Source: JACQZO01 sp964512325 (lineage in GTDB: Bacteria > Patescibacteriota > Gracilibacteria > RBG-16-42-10). Taken from it: a stretch of 64,000 nucleotides of DNA. Every line of letters begins with the position of its first letter. Position 1 is the stretch's first letter. Positions 25,217 to 33,129 of the stretch are shown one piece after another. The stretch spans positions 42,324 to 106,323 of the forward strand of contig CAZEGN010000002.1 in NCBI GenBank assembly GCA_964512325.1, written 5' to 3'. The notes beneath the pieces are model-generated. The model was not told the origin of the DNA, did no database searches, and worked only from the letters and a program-made list of their open reading frames with translations. Made by a program: the position numbers and the translations under genes.

Positions 25217-26911
25217 ATGAATAGAGTTTGCATCGCCTGCCAAAAAGCATTTGTCATCACGACAGAAGACATGGCTTTTTATGACAAAGTCTCACCAGTC
25301 TTTCAGGGCAAAAAGTATCAAGTCCCAGCCCCGATAATGTGCTTCGATTGTCGTCAACAGAGAAGACAAGCTTTTCGTAATGAAAGAAAAATTTACCACA
25401 ACACCTGCTCACTCTGTAAAAAAGATTTTCTCTCCCTCTATTCTCCTGATAAAAAATTCACCGTCTACTGCGCTGCTTGTTGGTGGAGTGATCAGTGGGA
25501 TCCAATGAGTTATGGACGAGACTTTGACTTTAGCCGCTCTTTCTATGAGCAATGGCAAGAGTTATGGATAGCATCACCAAAACTAGGCATCATGACTTGG
25601 GGTGACAATGTAAATTGTGATTACACTAATGACATAGTCCGCTCCAAGAATTGCTATCTCGTGTTCGATGGTGAACAGGGTGAAGATAGTTTCTATGGAG
25701 AGACATTTCATATTATTAAAGACAGTGTTGATTTTTTATTGCTCAAGGAAAGCGAGCTTTGTTATGAATGTGTGAATTGTCTCAATTGCTACAATGTCCA
25801 ATACAGCCAGTTTTCACAAAACTGCTCTGATTCCTATTTCCTACAAGATTGCATTGGCTGCAAAAGTTGTTATGGCTGCTGCAATTTGAGAAATAAAGAG
25901 TATTACATTTTTAATCAGCCTCACACAAAAGAAGAGTTTGAAAAGTTTGTACGAGCACAGGAGTTGGGCAATTTTGAACAAAGAGAAAAAGCAAAAAAAC
26001 AAGCCTATGAGTTTTTCCTCTCTCAACCAAAACGCGCATTTCGAGGTACAATGAATGAAAACAGCAGTGGCAATAACATCAGCAATTGCAGCAATATTCA
26101 GCACTGCTTTGACTGCACTGAGCTACGAGATTCACGTTACTGCACAAACATGATGGTGCCTGCTACTGACTGCTATGATCTGGACGGTTGGGGTGAGAAT
26201 ACTAGTCATATTTATAATAGTGTCCTATCAGGGTTAGGCAGCCATAACATAATATGCGGTCACTACGCAGGGTTTAATATCAGCAATGCCTATCACTCAA
26301 TTTATTGCTGGCACAATTGTCATAATATTTTTGGTTGTATCAACTTAAGACACAAAGAATATTGCATTTTAAACAAGCAGTATTCTAAAGAGGAGTATGA
26401 AAAACTGGTGCCAAAGATCATTGAGCACATGCAACAAACTGGTGAATGGGCTGAGTTTTATCCTCCCACCTTATCCGCATTTGGCTACAATGAAAGTGTG
26501 GCCAATGAATACTTTCCCCTTTCAAGAGAAGCTGCTCTCGCCCAAGGATTCTTATGGAGTGACTATGAGCCGCCACTTCCCAATGTGACGAAAGTAATTG
26601 TCGCTACTGCTCTGCCTAATGCAATCGCGGAAACAGGCGACGATATCCTAGAGTTTGCGATTAGCTGTGAAGTATCAAAAAAACTCTATCGTATTACTAA
26701 AGCAGAATTAAAGTTTTACCGAGACCACTCCATTCCACTTCCACACCGACATCCCGACCAAAGACACACTGACCGAATGAATCTACGCCCACCACGAACG
26801 TTATGGTCTCGAAACTGTGCACAATGTCACAGCCCGATCATGACACCATATAGCACAACTCAACCTGAGACAGTAGTATGTGAGAACTGTTACCAAACTC
26901 TATTAGTATAA
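25217..26911 (+). CDS. Cys-rich two-domain protein, family member 5 (type B)
   Basis: A 564-residue protein, the longest confident copy. Site 1 is CIAC with CFDCR, site 2 is CSLC with YCAAC, followed by WWSDQWD and DFSRSFYEQ. Domain 1 has Ser at block position 13, where most copies have Cys, and keeps 1, 37, 40, 43, 46, 58, 67, 70, 73, 76 and 77. The first signature is KEYYIFNQPH, the second KEYCILNKQY. Site 3 is lost (CEVSKKLYRI, RHPDQRH) and site 4 kept (CAQC, CENC). Very close to member 3 (shared SQNCSDSYFL and AFGYNESVA). TACACT at about 25190 may be a -10 box. Confidence 0.8.
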   Translation: MNRVCIACQKAFVITTEDMAFYDKVSPVFQGKKYQVPAPIMCFDCRQQRRQAFRNERKIYHNTCSLCKKDFLSLYSPDKKFTVYCAACWWSDQWDPMSYGRDFDFSRSFYEQWQELWIASPKLGIMTWGDNVNCDYTNDIVRSKNCYLVFDGEQGEDSFYGETFHIIKDSVDFLLLKESELCYECVNCLNCYNVQYSQFSQNCSDSYFLQDCIGCKSCYGCCNLRNKEYYIFNQPHTKEEFEKFVRAQELGNFEQREKAKKQAYEFFLSQPKRAFRGTMNENSSGNNISNCSNIQHCFDCTELRDSRYCTNMMVPATDCYDLDGWGENTSHIYNSVLSGLGSHNIICGHYAGFNISNAYHSIYCWHNCHNIFGCINLRHKEYCILNKQYSKEEYEKLVPKIIEHMQQTGEWAEFYPPTLSAFGYNESVANEYFPLSREAALAQGFLWSDYEPPLPNVTKVIVATALPNAIAETGDDILEFAISCEVSKKLYRITKAELKFYRDHSIPLPHRHPDQRHTDRMNLRPPRTLWSRNCAQCHSPIMTPYSTTQPETVVCENCYQTLLV

Positions 26912-26977
26912 TATTCAGGCAATTCCTTGCTCGACCAAAAGGTGAAGGTTAAACTGTCTTTGCATTAAAACTTTCTC

Positions 26978-27340
26978 ATAAAAAAAACACTTGGCCTACT
27001 GGCGACCATACTGCTACTTAGTGCCTGCTCAGCTCAAGCTCCCACCTCAAACAGTAATACTCCTCAAAACCCAACGGTAACAACTTACACTTTAGCTGAT
27101 GTTTCTGCTCATGCTAAAGCAAGTGACTGCTGGATGATTATTGCAGATAAGGTTTATAACGTGACACCATTTATTGCTTCTGGTCAGCATCCTGGTGGAG
27201 ATGATATCTTAAAAGGTTGCGGCAAAGACGCTAGCGCTCTTTTTGAAGCAAGACAAGAACCTGGTGAACCGACAGAACCCCATTCACAGGGTGCTCATGA
27301 GTACTTAGTGAACTTCTATATTGGCGACCTACGGAAGTAA
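26978..27340 (+). CDS. Cytochrome-b5-like heme-binding lipoprotein with an apparent ATA start
   Basis: The b5 domain is clear: YTLADVSAHAKASDCW, then VYNVTPFI, QHPGGDDIL (first heme His), PHSQGAHEYL (second heme His) and FYIGDLRK. An ATG at 27134 would cut off the first strands. In frame upstream is a lipoprotein signal IKKTLGLLATILLLSAC with lipobox LSAC, which would read MKK... if the ATA at 26978 were the start. No ATG, GTG or TTG lies between the upstream stop and this codon. It is either a rare ATA start or a base error beside the A tract at 26980-26987. 120 residues. It should sit on the outer face of the membrane as an electron carrier. It lies 25 bases before member 6. Confidence 0.7.
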   Translation: MKKTLGLLATILLLSACSAQAPTSNSNTPQNPTVTTYTLADVSAHAKASDCWMIIADKVYNVTPFIASGQHPGGDDILKGCGKDASALFEARQEPGEPTEPHSQGAHEYLVNFYIGDLRK

Positions 27341-27365
27341 CAATTACTTTTAGCGTATTCGCCAT

Positions 27366-29021
27366 ATGCGCACCGCTATTTGCACTATCACGGGCAAGGA
27401 GTTTGTAATTTCTGATTTAGAAGAGGCCTATTGTGAAGAAAGACAGATCCCTCTACCAACAATAGCACCATTAGAAAGACTGCGCCAAGTCAGTGCTTTT
27501 TTAAGCAGCATCCACCTCTACTCGACCCAATGTGCTTATACAGGCAAGGAGATACTAACTTTTATTCCCCCCGAAAGCAGAATAAAAGTTTATGATATCG
27601 ACACTTGGATGAGTGATGATTGGGATCAGTGTGCAACGGGCAAAGACTATGATTTTTCAAGACCATTCTTTGAGCAAATGCGAGAATTGCAAATGAAGGC
27701 ACCGTTCCCTAGCCTCGAATGTGTCCGCTCTACTATGGAAAATAGTGATTTCACTAATGGTGTCCTTAATGTAAAGAACTGTTACTTAAGCTTTGGTGTC
27801 TTGGATTCAGAGGATGTGCTCTTTTCAAGAACCGTATTGTCGTCCAAGGACATTATTGACTGTATATATGTAACCAACTCAGAGGTATGCAGTGGCTGCA
27901 TTCAAATTAAAGGTTGCTATAATCTGAAGTATTCTCAGGATTGCACCAATTGTCGGGATTCTGCTTTTTTATATGATTGCCATAATTGCAAAAATTGTTT
28001 TCAATCTTCGAATTTAGTCAATCAAGAATATTACTTCCAAAATAAACCATGCACGAAAGATGAATATCTATCTAAGATGGCAGCCATTGATCTCGGCAGT
28101 GCGCAAGTTATCAAAGAACAAAAAGCCGCCTTCACAGAAATGAAAAGTCATGCATTTGTGCGCTGTATGCAAGGCCAACACAATGAAAACTGCAACGGCA
28201 ATTATATTGATCATTCGAAAAACTGTTTCAATAGTATTTTTTGCAATGATGCAGAAAATGTCGAATGGTCTATTCAGATGGTGCATGCAAGCAAAGATAG
28301 TTTTGTGATTGATGGCTTTGGCCAAAATGGACAGTTTTTATACAATAGCTCAGCAGTTGGTGAAAATGCCTATGAGCTCAAGTTTTGTTATGACTGCTAT
28401 GGCAACGTGCGCAATTTAGAATACTGCATCTTTGTCGGTATTAGCTGTACCGACTGCTTCGGTTGTATTGGTCTACATCACAAACAATATTGCATTTTAA
28501 ACAAACAGTACTCCAAGGAAGAATATGAAGTACTGCTAGCTCGTATTAAGGAACACATGAAAAAGACAGGAGAATATGGTCAATTTTTCCCCAATGACAT
28601 GTCCATCATGTATTACAACCAATCCGAAGGACATGTGTTTATGCCCCTTTCAAAAGAAGAAGCATTACAACGTGGCTTTCGTTGGAAAGAGTATCAACCA
28701 GAAAACTTTACGCAAAATTACCGCGTCCCAGATAATATTGCTGATGTTGAAGATAGTATTCTCAATGCCACATTAAAATGCAAAGTTACAGGAAAAAAAT
28801 TTAAAATTATCAAACAAGAGCTAGCAGCTTATCGCAAGCTCCATATCCCTATCCCCGACACCGCCCCTCTCGCCCGCCTCGACTCTATTATCAACAGCCT
28901 CACCATCTCCGAACTCACACCTCAAAACTGCATCAACTGCCAACAAGAAATGCTGACAATGTACGACACCACCACTCAAAAAGTACTCTGTGAAAAGTGC
29001 TATCAAGAAAAAGTGAGATAG
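27366..29021 (+). CDS. Cys-rich two-domain protein, family member 6 (type A)
   Basis: A 551-residue protein. The start RTAICTITGKEFVISD is nearly the same as that of member 2. Sites 1 and 2 are lost (APLERLR; CAYTG with VYDIDTWM). Domain 1 has Val at block position 13 and Ser at 76, both usually Cys, and keeps 1, 28, 37, 40, 46, 55, 58, 67, 70 and 73. The first signature is QEYYFQNKPC, the second KQYCILNKQY. The C-terminal module has lost site 3 (CKVTGKKFKI, APLARLD) and kept site 4 (CINC, CEKC). It shares MYYNQSEGH with member 2. It directly follows the cytochrome-b5-like gene and is followed by the four-helix cassette, which may end the transcript. Confidence 0.8.
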   Translation: MRTAICTITGKEFVISDLEEAYCEERQIPLPTIAPLERLRQVSAFLSSIHLYSTQCAYTGKEILTFIPPESRIKVYDIDTWMSDDWDQCATGKDYDFSRPFFEQMRELQMKAPFPSLECVRSTMENSDFTNGVLNVKNCYLSFGVLDSEDVLFSRTVLSSKDIIDCIYVTNSEVCSGCIQIKGCYNLKYSQDCTNCRDSAFLYDCHNCKNCFQSSNLVNQEYYFQNKPCTKDEYLSKMAAIDLGSAQVIKEQKAAFTEMKSHAFVRCMQGQHNENCNGNYIDHSKNCFNSIFCNDAENVEWSIQMVHASKDSFVIDGFGQNGQFLYNSSAVGENAYELKFCYDCYGNVRNLEYCIFVGISCTDCFGCIGLHHKQYCILNKQYSKEEYEVLLARIKEHMKKTGEYGQFFPNDMSIMYYNQSEGHVFMPLSKEEALQRGFRWKEYQPENFTQNYRVPDNIADVEDSILNATLKCKVTGKKFKIIKQELAAYRKLHIPIPDTAPLARLDSIINSLTISELTPQNCINCQQEMLTMYDTTTQKVLCEKCYQEKVR

Positions 29022-29025
29022 GAGA

Positions 29026-29608
29026 GAATTCAAAATTCAACATTCAAAATTCAAATTTGGAAGACAAAATTGGAAGACAGAAATAGAAGAGAATTCGAAA
29101 TTCAAAGACTGTTGCGAGTAGTTTTAGTGATTTTACTTAAGAGACGAATCAGCTCATCGTTACGATCCAATAACTCTATCATTTCAATTGAAGTTATATT
29201 AAAGCTTGAGGCTAGTAACCTTAACCAGAACTTTGTTTCACGCGCCTCTTTCAAAGCAATTTGAATTTTGTGAAGGAAGTCTTTTCTGGTTTCAGCGGCA
29301 ATAGCCTCTTCAATATTAGCTCCAATACTGGTCCCCGATCGCAATAGTTGCTTAGAAATAACAAATTCACGAAGCTTCTTTAATTCTTTTGAAAGTTGAA
29401 TCATCAGCAATGCAAAAGCAAAGCTCTTTTCTTGTACCAAATTGTGTTTCATAGCTAATGTGAAAAGTCTATCTCACTGTAGAGCTAAGATAGAAACTTA
29501 ATAAGCCACATAGACATTAACTAGTTATAAGTTTTTATTTTTCTTTAATTCTTATCTTCACCTCATACTTCATTTCCACTTTGAATTTTGAATCTTGAAT
29601 TTTGAATC
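29026..29608. mobile_element. Inverted-repeat cassette carrying a four-helix-bundle gene
   Basis: The left arm (29026-29058) and right arm (29579-29608) are built of ATTCAAAATTCAA words in opposite orientation; over about 30 bases they differ at only a few positions. The only gene inside is the - strand four-helix-bundle gene at 29102-29452. A third partial word copy lies at 29089-29109. The cassette sits between members 6 and 7 of the array. S23-type four-helix-bundle genes were first found in intervening sequences bounded by complementary ends inside 23S rRNA genes, and this has the same design outside an rRNA gene. Confidence 0.6.
29102..29452 (-). CDS. Four-helix-bundle protein (S23 / 23S rRNA IVS-encoded family)
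   Basis: A 116-residue protein of normal family length. The signature KQLLRSGTSIGANIEEAIAA joins helices 2 and 3, then KDFLHKIQIALKEARETKFW and a fourth helix (about 85-108). It is a homologue of the protein at 41233. The family forms pentameric four-helix bundles and has no proven role; Avd, an accessory protein of diversity-generating retroelements, is a relative, but no reverse transcriptase is seen here. It is the only - strand gene in the array, and it lies inside an inverted-repeat cassette. Confidence 0.85.
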   Translation of the reverse strand: MKHNLVQEKSFAFALLMIQLSKELKKLREFVISKQLLRSGTSIGANIEEAIAAETRKDFLHKIQIALKEARETKFWLRLLASSFNITSIEMIELLDRNDELIRLLSKITKTTRNSL

Positions 29609-29770
29609 ACCCTCCCTTGTTGTAAAAAACTTTCTACAGAATCTTAAACCCAAGAGAATGACGTATAAAAGCCACAGAGCAACAAACTCATTCTCACTCC
29701 TCTCTACAAGCCATTTACAGTTTTCTACAATTTGCTACACTCTGAATAGTTTAAAAACAATTTAAGCATT

Positions 29771-31423
29771 ATGGCAAGTAACCAATATACCTGCCAGGAA
29801 TGTGCTGCTCTTTTTGTAGTTAATGAGGCTGAGCAGGCATTTTTGAGCAAGCAACAAATTCCTGTCCCCACTAGCTGTTTTCAGTGTAGTCAAAAACAAC
29901 GCTTAAGCTTTCGCAACAGCAGCTCCCTTTATAATAGAAAATGTGACTATTCGGGTGAAGCGATTATTTCAGTCTACTCACCCGACAAGCCTTACAAAGT
30001 ATATAAGAGTGATTACTGGTTTAGCGATAAATGGGATGCCACTGATTATGGCCAAGAAATTGATTTCTCTCGTCCTTTCTTCCCTCAACTAAAGCACTTG
30101 CAATTACAAGTACCACGCCTCGCCCTCCTTAATTTCAATGCGGAAAACAGTGACTACTGCAATTCCACGGTGGGTAACAAAAACTGCTATCTCATTTTTG
30201 GTGGTGATCACAACGAAGATTGCATGTTCGGCAGTCTCAGCATGCACAATCAAGGCGTCATTGATGCTGACTTCAGCAATCAAAATCGCTCCTGCTATAT
30301 GATGAGCGATTGCACTAATTGCTATGAATGCCAATTTGCTTTTGACAGCAAAAACTGCAGCAGCTCTTATTTAATTAGTGATTGTAGCAACTGCAAGGAC
30401 TGTATTCTTTGTACCAATCTCAACAATGCTCAGTATTGCATCAACAATGTTCAGTTAAGCAAGGATGCATACGAGAAACAAAAAGCCGAAATAATAAATG
30501 GTAGCTTTGAGCAGCAACAAAAAAATCTAAAACAGTTTATGGAGCTTAGAGCCAAAAGAATTGTAAAGTTTGCGCATATTGTGTCTAGTGAAAACTCCAG
30601 CGGTGACTACTTAAAAAGCTGTAACAATTGCTTCAACTGTTATGATTCTTCAGATAGCCAAGACTTAAGCAACACTATTTTTGCTGCCAAAGCGAAAGAC
30701 ACTCACAATAGCAGCATGCTCGGAGACCAGACTGAACTAGGCTATGACATAATCAGCACCAGCAACTGTTACAATTCAAGGCATTCATATGGTGTATTGG
30801 ATAGCTACAATGTTGAATACTCAGATCTCACTATTAATAGTCATGATATCTTTGGTGGAGTTTGTATGCAAAAAAAGGAATACTGCATTTTAAACAAACA
30901 ATATTCCAAATCCGACTTTGAGACTATGCGACAAAGACTGATCGAACATATGAAAAAAACGGGTGAATGGGGCAAGTTTTTGCCTAAGAATTTATCATGC
31001 TTCGGCTACAATGAATCCTGTGCCCAAGAGTATTACCCGCTCTCAAAAGCAGATGTTTTAAAAGAAGGCTACAGTTGGTATGATCGTGACAATCTCAATA
31101 GTTACCAAGGTCCACTGATTGAGGTTCCCGATCAAATCAGCCAAGTACCAGACAGTATCACCAAAGAAATTCTCACCTGTGCGACCTGCAAAAGAAACTA
31201 TCGTATCGTGCAACAAGAGCTCAACTTTTACCAAGACTTTGGCATCGCTGCTCCTCACCAGTGTCACACCTGCCGTTACAATCTCCGTCAATCATTTCGC
31301 AATCCACGCGTGCTCTGGGATAGGAATTGCATGAATTGCAATGTTGCCCTGAAGACTACCTATGCCCCCGAAAGAACAGAAACTATTTACTGTGAGAGCT
31401 GTTATCTCAAAGCAATATTCTAA
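29771..31423 (+). CDS. Cys-rich two-domain protein, family member 7 (type C)
   Basis: A 550-residue protein. Site 1 is complete (CQEC, CFQC) although R is replaced by S in the CxxCR position. Site 2 is lost (CDYSG with VYKSDYWF). Domain 1 has cysteines at block positions 1, 13, 37, 43, 46, 49, 58, 67, 70, 73 and 76; the first signature is AQYCINNVQL, the second KEYCILNKQY. Unlike members 1-6, site 3 is present (CATC, CHTCR), as is site 4 (CMNC, YCESC). NSYQGP follows the second signature region and marks type C. About 350 bases separate it from member 6; TACAAT and TACACT at about 29730-29745 may start a new transcript. Confidence 0.8.
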   Translation: MASNQYTCQECAALFVVNEAEQAFLSKQQIPVPTSCFQCSQKQRLSFRNSSSLYNRKCDYSGEAIISVYSPDKPYKVYKSDYWFSDKWDATDYGQEIDFSRPFFPQLKHLQLQVPRLALLNFNAENSDYCNSTVGNKNCYLIFGGDHNEDCMFGSLSMHNQGVIDADFSNQNRSCYMMSDCTNCYECQFAFDSKNCSSSYLISDCSNCKDCILCTNLNNAQYCINNVQLSKDAYEKQKAEIINGSFEQQQKNLKQFMELRAKRIVKFAHIVSSENSSGDYLKSCNNCFNCYDSSDSQDLSNTIFAAKAKDTHNSSMLGDQTELGYDIISTSNCYNSRHSYGVLDSYNVEYSDLTINSHDIFGGVCMQKKEYCILNKQYSKSDFETMRQRLIEHMKKTGEWGKFLPKNLSCFGYNESCAQEYYPLSKADVLKEGYSWYDRDNLNSYQGPLIEVPDQISQVPDSITKEILTCATCKRNYRIVQQELNFYQDFGIAAPHQCHTCRYNLRQSFRNPRVLWDRNCMNCNVALKTTYAPERTETIYCESCYLKAIF

Positions 31424-31453
31424 ATAGTCACTTCTCTCCTCTACGCTTAAGCC

Positions 31454-33124
31454 ATGATCCAAAACTGTAGGCAATGCCAAGCACAATTCGAAATCACTTC
31501 CGCAGATCTGGAGTTTTATCAGAAAGTGTCACCAGTACTGAAAGGCAAATGCTTACCCATTTCAGCACCAACACTATGCCCACTCTGTCGACAGCAACGC
31601 CGGCAGGCACGACGCAATGAGAGAAAACTCTACAATCGCAAATGTGATGCTACAGGCAAACAAATTATCGCGCTCTACCCCAGCGACAGTCCCTACCAAG
31701 TATATGAAAGCAAACTGTGGTGGAGTGACGAAACGGACGCAAAAAAGCATGGGCGCGATTTCGATTTCACTCGTCCTTTTTTTGAGCAGTTCTATGAATT
31801 GCAACTCACGGTCCCCCGTCCTAACCTTTTTAATAAAACGGTAGAAAATAGTGAATACACTAATCATGCTGATCAGACGAAAGATTGCTACTTAATTATG
31901 AATGGTGGCTTGTGCGAAAATTGTCTATATGGCAATTGGATAGTACGAGCAAAAGATTGTGTGGACTGCTCATTCATTGAAAGCTGCGAGCTATGCTATC
32001 AGGTGAGCTTTAGCAGTGAGTGTTACAATTGCAAATTCTGTAGTCACATCGACAATTGCACTGATAGCTATTTTCTTTTTGACTGCAAAAATGTAAAAAA
32101 CGCTGCGCTCTGTGTAGGCTTAAGAAATCGGGAGTACTGCCTACTCAACAAACAATATTCTCCTGAAGAATATAAAATCGCGCTCAACAAACTAGAACTC
32201 CATACGCAGGACGGACTTACAAAAGCACAGCAACTTTTCCAGGATCTAAGAAACAACCTCCCCCAACAAGCCAGCTTTATCATAAATAGTGAGCAATCAA
32301 GTGGGAACAATATTGTAAATAGCAAAGATGCGGCTAACTGTTTCTATATTCGTGATTGCAATAATGTCAAAAACTGTTTTGAAGTGCTTGAAGTCACCGA
32401 TGGCTATGATGTCTATGAAGCGGGAATTAAATGTGAGCTACTCCTCGAGACTCATGCCACTAATCGCTGTTATCATACTGCCTTTAGTAGTGCATCCTAT
32501 GACAATCAGTTCATTTACTATTGTGACCTCTGCCACAATTCGAAAAACTTATTTGGTTGCATCGGCCTAAAAAATGCTGAGCATTGCATCTTAAATAAAC
32601 AGTTCAGCAAAGAAGAGTACGAAGTTCTAGTAGCAAAAATTATCACCCACATGCAAAGCACAAACGAGTGGGGCGAATTCTTCCCCATTGCCTACTCTCC
32701 CTTTCCTTATAATGACACGCAAGCTCAAGAGACATTTGCGCTGAACAAAGACACAGTCAAAAAAAACCAATGGCCCTGGCGTGATGAAAGCACAATGAGT
32801 CACTATCAAGGTGAGTCGGTCACAATTCCCAATACAATCGCTGAAGTTGATGACAGCTTCTGTCAGAAAATTCTCACCTGTAAAAAATGTCAGAAAAATT
32901 ACCGTATCATCAAACAAGAATTAGTTTTCTACCGTAATCAAAACCTGCCGGTTCCTCAACTGTGTATTGAGTGCAGACATCAGCAACGCACCGCTGAAAT
33001 CAATCAAATAAAGCTCAGGAACCGTGAGTGTATTCATTGCCACAACATGGTAGAAAGTACTTATTCTGTACAGGAAGTAGATAACGTTATTTGCCGGGAC
33101 TGCTTTCAAAAACACACTTATTAA
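31454..33124 (+). CDS. Cys-rich two-domain protein, family member 8 (type C)
   Basis: A 556-residue protein, 30 bases after member 7. Site 1 is CRQC with CPLCR; site 2 is lost (CDATG with VYESKLWW). Domain 1 has cysteines at block positions 1, 10, 13, 25, 28, 34, 37, 46, 49, 52, 58, 67 and 76; the first signature is REYCLLNKQY, the second AEHCILNKQF, the only copy with His in place of Tyr. Site 3 (CKKC, CIECR) and site 4 (CIHC, CRDC) are both complete. Shares YQGE, the type C tract variant. No signal peptide. The next member starts 5 bases after its stop. Confidence 0.8.
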   Translation: MIQNCRQCQAQFEITSADLEFYQKVSPVLKGKCLPISAPTLCPLCRQQRRQARRNERKLYNRKCDATGKQIIALYPSDSPYQVYESKLWWSDETDAKKHGRDFDFTRPFFEQFYELQLTVPRPNLFNKTVENSEYTNHADQTKDCYLIMNGGLCENCLYGNWIVRAKDCVDCSFIESCELCYQVSFSSECYNCKFCSHIDNCTDSYFLFDCKNVKNAALCVGLRNREYCLLNKQYSPEEYKIALNKLELHTQDGLTKAQQLFQDLRNNLPQQASFIINSEQSSGNNIVNSKDAANCFYIRDCNNVKNCFEVLEVTDGYDVYEAGIKCELLLETHATNRCYHTAFSSASYDNQFIYYCDLCHNSKNLFGCIGLKNAEHCILNKQFSKEEYEVLVAKIITHMQSTNEWGEFFPIAYSPFPYNDTQAQETFALNKDTVKKNQWPWRDESTMSHYQGESVTIPNTIAEVDDSFCQKILTCKKCQKNYRIIKQELVFYRNQNLPVPQLCIECRHQQRTAEINQIKLRNRECIHCHNMVESTYSVQEVDNVICRDCFQKHTY

Positions 33125-33129
33125 ACCTT

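Noticed and set aside
29102..29452. Four-helix-bundle gene as part of a 23S rRNA gene
   Set aside because: No rRNA sequence flanks either four-helix gene in this window; both lie between protein genes.
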